A program made the translations under genes and the position numbers. Below the pieces are notes generated by a model. The model was not told the origin of the DNA. It saw only the letters and a program-made list of their open reading frames with translations, and ran no database searches. Of a stretch of 64,000 nt of DNA, positions 1 to 10,246 are shown in pieces. The stretch is from Branchinecta lynchi (lineage: Eukaryota > Arthropoda > Branchiopoda > Anostraca > Branchinectidae), in contig JAKZAP010000020.1 in NCBI GenBank assembly GCA_023053575.1, positions 20,422,764 to 20,486,763 of the forward strand, read 5' to 3'. Positions within the stretch are counted from its first letter, which is position 1. Each line of letters opens with the position of its first letter.

Positions 1-115
1 TAGTCTGTCAAGCAAATTTCCCCGTATACAGCAGAAACCACCGAATTGTCTGGCCCAAGCCTATTTTGAAGCTGGAAACGAACTACCCCTTCCTTGTACA
101 GACACAGTCTAAGAA

Positions 116-1453
116 CAAGACCAAAGGTTTCGATGGTATCCCAAAAATTCAATATTTAATCCAGACAATTGGGTCTTTGTCTTAGCAAATCCAGTCTTCG
201 CCAGACTCGTTGAATATTTTACTATTAAAATTCAGAAACAGATCAAGGCCAAATCGCTAATCATCTGAGAAAACCAAGTTCAGATATGGAATCGACATAT
301 TTGTTTACCCCTATAAGTCGTATCTGTTTCCGGAACTACTTGTCCGGCGAAAAAAAGAAAGCTCAAAATCAAACTCAGCGTATATTCTTTCCCCAATATT
401 GAACATCGAATCACCTTCAAATAAAAATTTAAAACAAATTTTCCGGCTCCAGCCGTAATCTGGTCAAACTATATGTCCAGGTGAAAAATGTTTGTCATAC
501 ACGTATTCAGCATCTCTTCTTACCCCTAAATCGGATATCTAATCAACTACAAACAAAAGTTTAACTTTTAACAATTTTCCGGTTCTGGCCGGATTCCGGG
601 TTAACTACTTGTCCGGGTAGAAATTATTTTCACATAACCGTTCAGCATGTCTTCTTACCCCTAAATCGAACATCTAATCAACTTCAAATTAAAATTTAAC
701 GTAAAACAATATTTTCCGGATCCAGCCGGATTCCGGGCGAACTATATGTCGGGTACAAAATGACTGTCATACACGGGTTCACTATCTCTTCTTACCCCTA
801 AATCGGATATCTAATCAACTACAAATATTTTTATCAATTTTCCGGTTTTAGCCGGATTCCGGGCGAACTACATATCCGGGTAGAAACTTGCTTTCACAGA
901 AGTGTTCAACATATCTTCTTGCCCTAAATCGAACATCTAATCAACTTCAAATAAAACTTTTAATTTTAACAGAGTTTCCGGATTTGGCCGGATTCCGGGC
1001 TAACTACTTGTTCGGCGAAAAAATGGTTTTCGCCGTCGCGTTCAGCATGTCTTCTTACCCATAAATCGAACATCCAATCAACTTCAAATAAAACTTTTAC
1101 TTTCTACAAACTTTCCGGTTTTGGCCGGATTCCGGGCGAAATACTTGTCCGGCGAGAAAATGGTTTCCGCCATCGTCTTCAGCACGTCTTCTTACCCTTT
1201 AATCGACTGTCCCATTAGCTGTTTAAAAATACTTTGTTTGCACCTTGATTTCAACCCCCTCCCCCACCCCTAAATATAGAGCTACAAAGCCCATCTACGA
1301 AACCCGACCTTACTATTGACCCAAGCAATCCTCACACCAAGTTCCATCAAAATATCTCATTCCCTTCGAGAGTTATCGTGCTTACAGACGGACGGACGGA
1401 CCGACAACTTTTGCGATGTCATAGGTATCCTTCCACTTACGTTTTGGGATCCC
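116..1453 (+). mobile_element. Family A element, copy 1 (GGATCCC ends)
   Basis: Starts CAAGACCAAAGG, has a variant of the first palindrome (GGTATCCCA), and ends TTTTGGGATCCC followed by a run of A. The middle consists of about seven imperfect ~120-bp direct repeats built on the words CCGGATTCCGGGCGAACTAC and CTTCTTACCCCTAAATC. Near the 3' end come a CGGACGGACGGACC track and ATGTCATAGGTATCC. No coding capacity. Preceded by AA, as in the other copies. Confidence 0.8.
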
Positions 1454-1803
1454 AAAAAACGAAAGAAGCCTTCATAAGGTTAAACGGCGAAAGTTGGGCA
1501 TTTAGCGTTCCCACAGAAACAAAATTTTCGGACGTTTTCCACCAGGCAACATAGAACCAATGCTTGCAATACGCAGCAAAGTCACTGGAATCGGAATAAT
1601 ACGAGTTCCGCAAGGTTGTTACCTAGCAACAACCACAACTAGGATAACATACCCCTTCGTAACCACCGCCGTCAAAGACCTCGCCCCCCAAATTCATCAA
1701 CTGCTGAACTTAAATATTACACTCTTCGGTTCCCAAAATTGGACAAATCTCTTTGCCGGTAACAACCGCACTAAAACCAAGAATAAATAATCCCTTATTC
1801 ATT
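1454..1803. other. Unique-looking spacer
   Basis: No gene, no recognised repeat. Short ORFs here have no recognisable motif. A T-run of about 24 follows at 1839-1862 inside the next block. Confidence 0.4.
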
Positions 1804-4800
1804 GTGTTGCAAGAGCAACACTTTGGTTTTGTCCTCGTTTTTTTTTTTTTTTTTTTTTTTTTCCATGACTCCGATTTCATTTTATTCCTGGTAACTGAGA
1901 AGGGTCTAACCTGTGCGGTTTTTACGGAAAGTGTGGACCTTAGGCCGGATTGATGAATATGACATTACATTTTGGAAAGCTCCGTAGAACTCTTGCCTGG
2001 GGCCAATAAGGATGGTTTTTGCTTGTCCTCGAGCCAGAGCCTACGGTTTGCGAAGTGAAGTGGAGTTGTATAGCCTATGTCAGAGAGGACTATCTGAAGT
2101 TGTGTAGCAAACCTTTCGTTTCATCAAAAGATGTTTCTGCTTTCGAGTGGAAAGCTCCGTTCTAGCACGCAAGCAGGCAGGCACCAGTTTCAAATTGAAG
2201 ATGGACTAAAATCTATAAGTGTTAAATATATGCGGCAGTTACCCGGCCCCACAGCCAACATATCTTCTTTGAGTGATAAATAGAAAAATCTACAAATACA
2301 AAAAAGTGGCTTTTTCCCACGGGTCCGAAAGTGCTGCCATCTATTGTTTATGTCCATGTCTGCGACGATTTCAGCTGAGTTTATAAATTTTTTTTGCACT
2401 TTGGTTTGTGGTAGAGTAACGGTATCAAATGTGCCTCTTAAACTTTAAAAGTTCTCTCATTGCTAAAGAAACTAGAGCTAATCCTTTGCTCCTTTCTAAG
2501 TCGTGACGTTAGAAAGTTGGCCTACGGCAAAAAAGTCAACTTTTGAACTAAGACAGGTAGAATTGTTTTTTCGACGGCAATCGATAGCCATTGATGAGCT
2601 GATCAAAGTATATGTCATCCATTTTTTGGTACAAAAATTCCTTCATGAGATACACCAGTTTGAAAATTTCAAAGGGGTTGACAACTTCATAGTAAGGTAC
2701 ACTGAAACCACAAATAGGCGATACCAGTTATGATACATATAGGGGACTTTTAAGCAACAGTCGACTGTTAGCCCATAATCATCTTCGGTAATGAGGGGTT
2801 TGCAGCTTTTGCTAGTTGGTATACCTGTTATTTGTTTCCGGTGTATTCGATGGTAAGAACAATTTGGTTCCCAATGGTAAGATATGCAAGGGACTTGTAA
2901 GTAATAATCGGCTGTTATGCTACAATCATCTTCTGCGATGATGGGTTTGCAGCTTTTGCTAGCTGGTGTACCCATTATTTGTTTCCGGTTAACTTAATGT
3001 ATATCACGGGAGAGGGACTTGTAAGTAGGAATCGGTTCACGAGGGGCTAGGAATTTTTGCAAATGGGTGCACATTGTATTCGATTTCTATAAATCTGACG
3101 GTAAGAAAGTTTGTGTCGATGGTCTATCAATGTACCCGAGGATTAACTGTTTACACAACGGATACAAACGAAAATGCAAAGCAATGAGGTAGTTTCATAA
3201 TAATTAATAGTGTCATCTATGGTATTTTAATCCTGAAAAGTTACGGATAGCTTTCTATTACCAACTAGATTATATAAGATATTGTTCCAAGTTTTCATCC
3301 GTCACGATGTCTACGATTGAAAAGGATAAAGTACAACTGACTGCAAAGTTAATTTAGTCCCTTCTTCCTATATTATTTGGTTGTTGTTTTTACAACGCTG
3401 AAGAATACCTTTTGATCATATGATTAATTTTTTTAGAACATCCCGTTTAAAAAGCTTATGCTATAATCATCTTCAGCGATGAGGGGCTTGCAACTTTTGA
3501 TAGCTGGTATATCCATTATTTGTTTCCGGTGAATTTGATATCAATCACGGGAGACGGACTTGTAAGTAAGAATCGGTTCACGAGGGGCTAGAAATTTTTG
3601 AAAATTGCTGCACATTGTATTCGATTTCTGTAAATATGACAGTAAGAAAGTTTGTATCGATGGTCTATCGCTATAACCTAGGATTAACTGTTTACGCAAC
3701 GGGTACAAACGATACGGTAATGTAAAACAATAAGGTAATTTTGTAATAATTAATAGTGTCATCTATGGTATTTTAATCCTGAAAAGTTACGGATAGCTTT
3801 ATAATATCAACTAGATTATACAAGATATTGTTCCAAGTTTTCATCCGTCACGATATCTACGATTGAAAAGGATAAAGTTCAACTTCGACGGCAATCGATA
3901 GCCGCTGCTGAGCTGATCAAAGTATATGACATCCATTTTTTGGTAAAAAAATTCATTAATGAGATACACCAGTTTGAAAGTTTCAAGGGGTTGACAACTT
4001 CAGTAGTAAGGTACACACTGAAACCAAAAATAGGCGATACCAGTTGTGAGACATTTAGGGGACTTGTACGCGACAGGCGACTGTTAGCTCATAATCATCT
4101 TCGGCAATGAGGGGTTTGCAGCTCTCGCTAGTTGGCGTACCTGTCATTTGATGAACAATTCGGTTCCCAAATGTAAAACATGCAAGGGACTTGTAAGTAA
4201 TAATCGGCTATTATGCTACACAAATCTTCAGCGATGAGGGGTTTACAACTTTTGCTAGTCGGTGTACCCATTATTTTTATCCGGTGAACTTGATGTCTAT
4301 CACGGGAAAGGGACTTGTCAGTAGAATCGGTGCACGAGGGGCTAGAAATTTGTGCAAATTGTTGCACATCGTATTCGATTTATATAAATCTGACGGTAAG
4401 AAAGTTTGTATCGTTGGTCTATCGCTGTAGCCTAGAATTTACTGTTAACGCAACGGGTACAAACGATACTGTAATGTAAAACAAGGTAGTTTCGTAATAA
4501 TTAATAGTGTCATCTATGGTATTTTAATCCTAAAAAGTTACGGATTGCTTTATAATACCAACTAGATTATATAGGATATTATTCCAAGTTTTCATCCGTC
4601 ACGATGTCTACGATTGAAAAGGATAAAGTTCAACTGACTGCAAAGTCAATTTAGTCCCTTTTTCCGATATGCTTTTGTTGTGGTTGGGGCAATCGATAGC
4701 CCTTGAAGAGCTGATCAAAATATATGCCATCCATTTTTTTGAACAAAAATCCTTCATGAGATAAACCAGTTTGAAAGTTTCAAGGGGTTGACAACTTCAG

Positions 4801-5539
4801 GAGTAAGGTACACACTGAAACCAAAAATAGGCGATACCAGTTGTGAGACATGTAAAGGGACTTGTAAGCAACAGTCGACTGTTAGCTCATAATCATCTTC
4901 GGCAACGAGGAGTTTGCAGCTTTTGCTCGTTGGTATACCTGTTATTTGTCTCAGGTGTACTCGATGGTAAGAACAATTTTGTTCCCAATTGTAAGACATG
5001 CATGGGATTTGTAAGTAATAATCGGCCTTTATGCTATAATCATCTTCAGCGATGAGGGGTTTGCAACTTTTGATAGCTGGTGTATTCATTATTTGTTTCC
5101 GGTGAATTGGATGTCAATCACGGGAGATGGACTTGTAAGTAAGATCGGTTCACGAGGGGCTAGAAATTTTTGAAAATTGGTGCACATTGTATTCGATTTC
5201 TGTAAATATGAAAGTAAGAAAGTTTGTATCGATGGTCTATCGCTATAACCTAGGATTAACTGTTTACGCAACGGGTACAAACGATACGGTAATGTAAAAC
5301 AATAAGGTAGTTTTGTAATAATTAATAGTGTCATCTATGGTATTTTAATCCTGAAACGTTACGGATCGCCTTCTTCCGATATTGTTTTGTTGTTGGTTTT
5401 ACAACGCTAAAGAACAGCTTTTGACTATGTGATTATTCTTTTTAGAACATACCGTTTTAAAAGCTTCGATAAGTTGACAATTTCAGCATCTAACCGACAG
5501 CGAAGAAACAAAACCAAAGTGTTGCTCTCGCAACACTTT
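1804..5539. repeat. 3.7-kb block bounded by 29-bp inverted repeats
   Basis: GTGTTGCAAGAGCAACAC at 1804 continues to CTTTGGTTTTGT; its inverted copy (one mismatch) ends at 5539. Each end is also a small hairpin (GTGTTGC/GCAACAC). The interior holds the tandem repeats described separately. It may be a non-autonomous DNA transposon, but I see no clear target duplication and no transposase. Confidence 0.5.
2570..5400. repeat. Complex tandem duplication, mixed 0.8-1.6 kb periods
   Basis: A block containing GAGCTGATCAAAGTATATG recurs near 2600, 3910 and 4710. A 110-150-bp module with ATGAGGGGTTTGCAACTTTT recurs near 2790, 2940, 3480, 4110, 4230, 4905 and 5050. A third block (ACGGGTACAAACGATAC, then TAATTAATAGTGTCATCTATGG) recurs near 3200, 3760, 4500 and 5320. 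Copies starting near 3480 and 5045 are almost identical over about 300 bp, so at least one duplication is recent. Minus-strand reading frames are preserved in part. Confidence 0.8.
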
Positions 5540-6818
5540 AGCCGGCGAAGCCGGACAAAGGTTGCCGCAACACTTCACGTTGCCCGGGCAACGTAGGTCT
5601 AATTCTTGCTAAAACGGGAGAAACGACAAAGCCGCTGGATACTTCGTTCGAAAGAGTGCGAGATGCAAAAGACAACCAGATTCCAATTTGACGAAAGAAT
5701 CGGAAAGACGGAAGCACTACGCTGAAAAAATTAACCCTTTCCCAAGTAATGCGATAACCTTAGGTGTCGGACTGTCCCTATTGGTGCTTCTATTGATTGT
5801 GATAAAACTCATACGTAGATACATCCTTCGCTACCTGGCTAAACCACGACGCCCAACGGAACTTGAGCTCTTTCCCAATATCGTTACAGTTATATACTCA
5901 AAATCTCCTTCCTCTTTATGTAAATGTTTGAAGTCTTCTAGAAGAGTCAGATTTCAGGTCCATTCCCGAAATGGACTAGAGTTCTAGAAAGATTAACAAG
6001 TCAGCAAGTTACAAATTACAAATTAAGTATCAACTCGATAGCACATCCGGACACCTATTATAAAAGACCAGTAGCCCGTAAGACAAATTAGTTAGTCATT
6101 AGAAGTGAACAAATGGATACCTTACCAAATTCAGTCATGGTAATCTACAGTTTTTTCCATCAGGTATTAGAAAGAGGGGAGGGGCTTGACATAGATGAAG
6201 CATGTAGATTCGGATACAATATAGGATGTCTAGTTAAAGACGAACTGACAATCCAGTACGCATGTGTAGTAAAGTTAGAATGGCCAATCGACACGAATAA
6301 CCTCATTAAGAATGCCACAGGAGCGTCGAGAGCCAATGCCACGACAATCACCAAATGTTTCCCGACGGAATCACCCTCAGCATAAATGCGCAAACCGTAC
6401 AGGTTCAAGGGAAGACGGTGGACCCCAAGTTCATAACATTTCAAGGATAGTTCCGAAAAACAGTTGGGCTGAGTTATTTCCCAATTTTAAATTAATAAAT
6501 GATTACTGAAATTGTATCAGTTATTATATAACTGATAATTGATAACTCATTCAAAACGTCTACATTTGAGATAACAACTTATTATTTTTGGTCAAGATGT
6601 ATATCATTAACTCGGCTAGTTGGCCAAACGCTTCATTATCTCTCGTATTAAAAGTCTTTTTTTCATCACATGAATGTTTTTGTGTGAAAAAAAAGAGTAC
6701 ATCTTACTTCCCACTTCACCAGACACGGATATTCACATCATTAAGTGCCAAAGTTCTTTCCCACCAATTTGACAAAAACTGATGAAACTGAGATGAAGTT
6801 TTCAGATACTACGCGTTC
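5540..6818. other. Spacer with two unassigned plus-strand ORFs
   Basis: Holds an open frame ending at 5987 with a hydrophobic run (TLGVGLSLLVLLLIVIKLI) flanked by Arg/Lys, like one membrane span, but with no ATG before it; and an ATG-started 90-codon ORF at 6113-6385 in a good context (AACAAATGG). Neither matches a family I know, neither shows exon borders, and both are shorter than 110 codons. They may be chance or relics of an element. Confidence 0.3.
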
Positions 6819-7021
6819 TGAGTGGCCAAAGCCAAGGTATTGGTAGATGACACATATTCCTGGGACAATAGTTGAGTTTTTGCAGATGCCATGGTATCTG
6901 ATACCATGACAACTGCAAAAACGACTTTAGACCGTGGTATCAGATACCATGGTATCTGCAAAAACGCAACTATTGTCCCAGGAATATGTGTCATCTACCA
7001 ATACCTTGGCTTGGCCACTCA
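6819..7021. repeat. 203-bp near-perfect palindrome around a family E MITE
   Basis: The 49 bp left of the MITE (from TGAGTGGCCAAAGCC to CCTGGGACA) recur inverted on its right side (TGTCCCAGGAATATG to GGCCACTCA) with a single 1-bp length difference. The enclosed MITE (6871-6970) is itself palindromic, so the full block can fold into one long hairpin. Confidence 0.9.
6871..6970. mobile_element. Family E MITE (TA target, GTTGCG ends), short copy
   Basis: TA, then GTTGAGTTTTTGCAGATGCC, and inverted GGTATCTGCAAAAACGCAAC then TA. The interior is made of GATACCATGGTATC-type palindromes. The TA flanks suggest Tc1/mariner-like mobilisation; this is inference from target length only. Confidence 0.7.
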
Positions 7022-7200
7022 CAACTGCAGAAGCCCGTGACCTGGACGTCTTCAATCACCAATGCCTGCTACCCATACCCTAAATGAAGTGCAAAAACTG
7101 GCAGGTGACCGACCCATCTGTCGGACACAATCAAAGCCAGGAGATTCAGATAGTTCAGGGACGTACTCAGACGACCTAAAGATGCGCTGTCTAAACAATA

Positions 7201-7613
7201 GTTGCGTTTTTGCAGGTACCATGGTATCTGTTACCACGGTAACTGGATCTGCAATTAGTCGTTGTGCAGTTACCCTGGTATCTGATATACGGTTGCTCTG
7301 CAAAAACGAAAATTGCCGAAACTGCGCTTTTCGAAGTCATCCCGAAAGAAAAACAGATATTCAGTCACATCACTCAGTGCCAAACGTCTTCCCCACCAAT
7401 TTCACAAAAACTGATGAAAGTGAGATGACTTTTTCAGATACCCCGACCAGTTACCACGGTCGTACCGTGGTATCTGGATATCTGTTACCACGATAACTGC
7501 CCAGATAACACGACAACTGCAAAAACACCTTTTGACCGTGGTGTCAGATACCACGATAACTGCAAAAACGTAGACCGTGGTATCAGATACCATGGTATGT
7601 TCAAAAACGCAAC
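7201..7613. mobile_element. Family E MITE, 413-bp copy
   Basis: Flanked by TA on both sides with terminal GTTGCGTTTTTGCAG and inverted CAAAAACGCAAC. The inside contains many GTTACCACGG, GATACCACGG and CCATGG palindromes and the shared core CAATTTCACAAAAACTGATG. No ORF of interest. Confidence 0.75.
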
Positions 7614-7666
7614 TAATGCCCCAAGTCACCCCCTCCCTGGGTGGAAGAAGCGAACAGCAGGCAAAC

Positions 7667-8003
7667 GTAAGACATGAGGCGCGTTTTTTATCTGATATCA
7701 CGATCAAAGGCCTTTTTGCAGTTTTTGAATATCAGATACCACGGTCCAACCGTGGTAACTGATCGTGGTATCTGAAAAAGTCAACTCACTTTCACTGGGA
7801 AAGAAGTTTGGCACTTAGTGATGGGACTGAATATCAGTTTTTCTTTTGGGATGACTTCGAAAAGCGTAATTTCGACAATTGCCGTTTTTGCAGAGCAACC
7901 GTATATCAGATACCATGGTAACTACAAAACGACCAATTGCAGATCCAGTTACCGTGGTAACAAATACCATGGTATCTGCAAAAACGACTAATACGCACCT
8001 CAT
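7667..8003. mobile_element. Family E-related palindromic element
   Basis: Shares the family E interior (GTATCAGATACCATGGTAAC, ACGACCAATTGCAGATCCAG). Its ends are ACATGAGGCGCGTTTTTT and ATACGCACCTCAT, which are inverted to each other but differ from the usual GTTGCG end. It may be a family E copy with altered ends. Confidence 0.5.
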
Positions 8004-8708
8004 AAAATTCCTCTCAGATTAGTTCTTTTTTGGCCGCTAGGTGCGCTATCGTAAAGAAAACAATGACACGTTACTTCTTGGTGTACGTTTATCCAGGTCT
8101 GTTTTGCTATTTTCAATTCCTCTTAGGCTTAACCATGTTTAAAACTGTTTAAAATGCCTCTTCCCCTCTTTTTGCTTTACCCAACTCTGTTCTGTCAAGC
8201 AGCATCAAGTTTGTCATTGGCTTCCGACTTCAGTGCCGAGTGCTGGCTGACTTTTCAAAGGTGCTAATGCGCGACTCGATATGAAGCGAAAGCCTAATCG
8301 CTTATTCACCCGTCAGATAACTTGTCCCCAGGTCTCACGTGTGATTGTTATTGTTCCTCTAGCGTGTCTGGCAGCAATTCGTCATCGGATTTATGAAGGA
8401 CGTATTGCAGATCCAGTTACCGTGGTAACAGATGCCATGGTAACTGCAAAAACGACTAACTGCAGATTCAGTTACCGTGGTAACAGATACCATGGTATCT
8501 GCAAAACGCAACTATGGCTTATGACGGTCAGGGCGGACCTCGAACTCATTCGAGGCTTTAGAAAGTATACGGGGCGATGGGACACCCAATGGCTAGCCCT
8601 AGCCGATACAGCTACGCGAGAATAAGAGGGTTTTAGCGAAACACAAAAGAATCAAGAACACAGGAAATGTTTCCACTCAACCGAGGATGTGAGCACTCTA
8701 AGCCAATA

Positions 8709-9199
8709 GTTGCGTGTTTGTTCGGCTTATGCCTTTCCCTTTTCAGCTTTGGCTTTTTATCGTTTTCAGGCCTTTTTTAACATTCTCGCGTTTTCGCAAG
8801 TTGCCGTTACTACTAAGGACTTTTCACTTTTCTCGGATGAAAACGCTATTTTGACAAATGCCGTTTTATTTGTATTTCAGATGCACTTCAAATTTTTCAT
8901 CTTTAAAATCGGAGACAGTCTCGAAATACTGATTTTCACCTTGAATCAAATTCCTCTTTTATTGGATTTTGGGATAAACTGGCTAAAGTAGCGAGGCGAA
9001 AAGCCAAAAGGAGAGCGTAACTTGGTCACCTACCAAGTTTGCCTTTTTGCGAAAAGCCGAGGGAAAAGGCAAAAGTCGGCGTTTGCCTTTTTGACAAAAA
9101 CGGGAAATTGTCAAACAGTGTTTAGGACCATTTTACGAAAACGCAAAAAAAGTAAAAAGCCGTCGAAAAGGCGAGGTAAAAGTTGAACAAAAACGCAAC
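8709..9199. mobile_element. Foldback element with family E ends but different interior
   Basis: TA, GTTGCGTGTTTGTTC, and inverted GAACAAAAACGCAAC, TA. The interior is unrelated to other family E copies: left half words such as TTTCCCTTTTCAGC and TTTTCGCAAG recur inverted in the right half (CGAAAAGCC, GGGAAAAGGC), so most of the 491 bp can fold back. Confidence 0.65.
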
Positions 9200-10085
9200 T
9201 AATATCAGTAATCCAGAAGATTAAGTCGACACATTTTCAATTATTTACCGGAGAAGCACAAGTAAGATCCGGTTAATATGATGCCCGACCCCGAACCTCT
9301 TGCTTTTTCGAAAAATAACTACACTGAAGAAAGACCCGAAACGCTGAAACTACGAACATCTCTCAACATAAATTTAGACACAAATTTAGGATCCAAATAC
9401 CATGCTCAAATCTTAGCTTGCCAAGGTATCAAATAATATTGCCCCCCCCCCCCCACACCTAGCAATGCCAATGACTCAAGCACCAGGAGTTGCAGTATAC
9501 CAACCCCCTGCGGTGATCGGTCTCAGTGGGTTTAAGATGCCCAGGATAGAGCAGTCCCGCCTGGCACAAACATACTAGCGTCCGAATAACATCGCGACAT
9601 TTTGCCCAAATTCTCCGAAAAAAAGAAGTTGCCGAAGCACAAGAATGACCGAAAATCTCACAATGAATTAGAAGAATCAACTAATTCCTCCTCCAATACA
9701 CTCATCAGAGCGTTACCTAAAGTCTTTTGTACCATACTTTCTTTTGTACCTTAAAGTTTTTTGTACCATACTAGTTTACAGGTTCCTAGCTAAGGTATCC
9801 AATTTTGAGTTTATTTACGAACTTGATTGTTTTATTTCGAAATTTAATGAGACACGGTATGTACTTTTGACCTGTCTTTTGTCTAGTGATGTAGTTTATT
9901 TATGAACTTGAGTCTTTCATTTAGAAATTTTAATGTTATCAGATAAGTAATATTGACCTGTCGAGTTGATTGATAGTGCTTGAAGTGTCTTTATTTGAAC
10001 TGACATATCCAAGGCTATTTTTATGTATTTAAAGATATTACGGATTAAATCATCATATATTTAAAAAAAAACACGGATTACTCAC
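9200..10085. other. Intron downstream of GBA1 exon 5, no recognisable feature
   Basis: AT-rich intron sequence. Contains a C run at 9443-9455 and repeated TTTTGTACC words near 9730-9770. No exon-like ORF with GBA similarity on the minus strand. Confidence 0.5.
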
Positions 10086-10246
10086 TTGACAAAGTAGTCT
10101 GCCCAAGTCTGGTTGTATTCCGGGAGCAGCTGTCCTTCGCCGTAAAAATCATTGTTGGTTTTCATCCAAGCTGGAGCTGTCCAAGGCGATGCAAACAGGA
10201 TTACTTCTCTATCAGTAAGATCCAGCGCTTGACGGATCAATGGTAT
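10086..10246 (-). CDS. GBA1: GBA1 exon 5: ASPWTAPAWMKTN segment
   Basis: Exon of 161 nt, phase 0 in, phase 2 out (AA/G, Lys). It reads IPLIRQALDLTDREVILFAS, then PWTAPAWMKTN and EYNQTWADYFV. It matches human [20 protein letters not shown] and GDIYHQTWARYFVKFL; the Trp of SPWT corresponds to W179. Acceptor TTTGTAG, donor GTGAGT. No further GBA-like exon could be found between 1 and 10085, so the next exon is outside the window. Confidence 0.95.

Noticed and set aside
5688..5987. Single-pass membrane protein gene
   Set aside because: There is a hydrophobic run but no ATG before it, no homology, and no splice or promoter signal; kept only as an unassigned ORF.
6772..6800. Hammerhead core CTGATGA near family E (also 7410 and 60470)
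   Set aside because: The CTGATGAAA word is not followed by a stem and GAAA; it is simply part of the family E interior.
1..10085. Remaining GBA1 exons
   Set aside because: I looked for minus-strand matches to the catalytic segments after exon 5 and found none; the region is repeats and plain intron.
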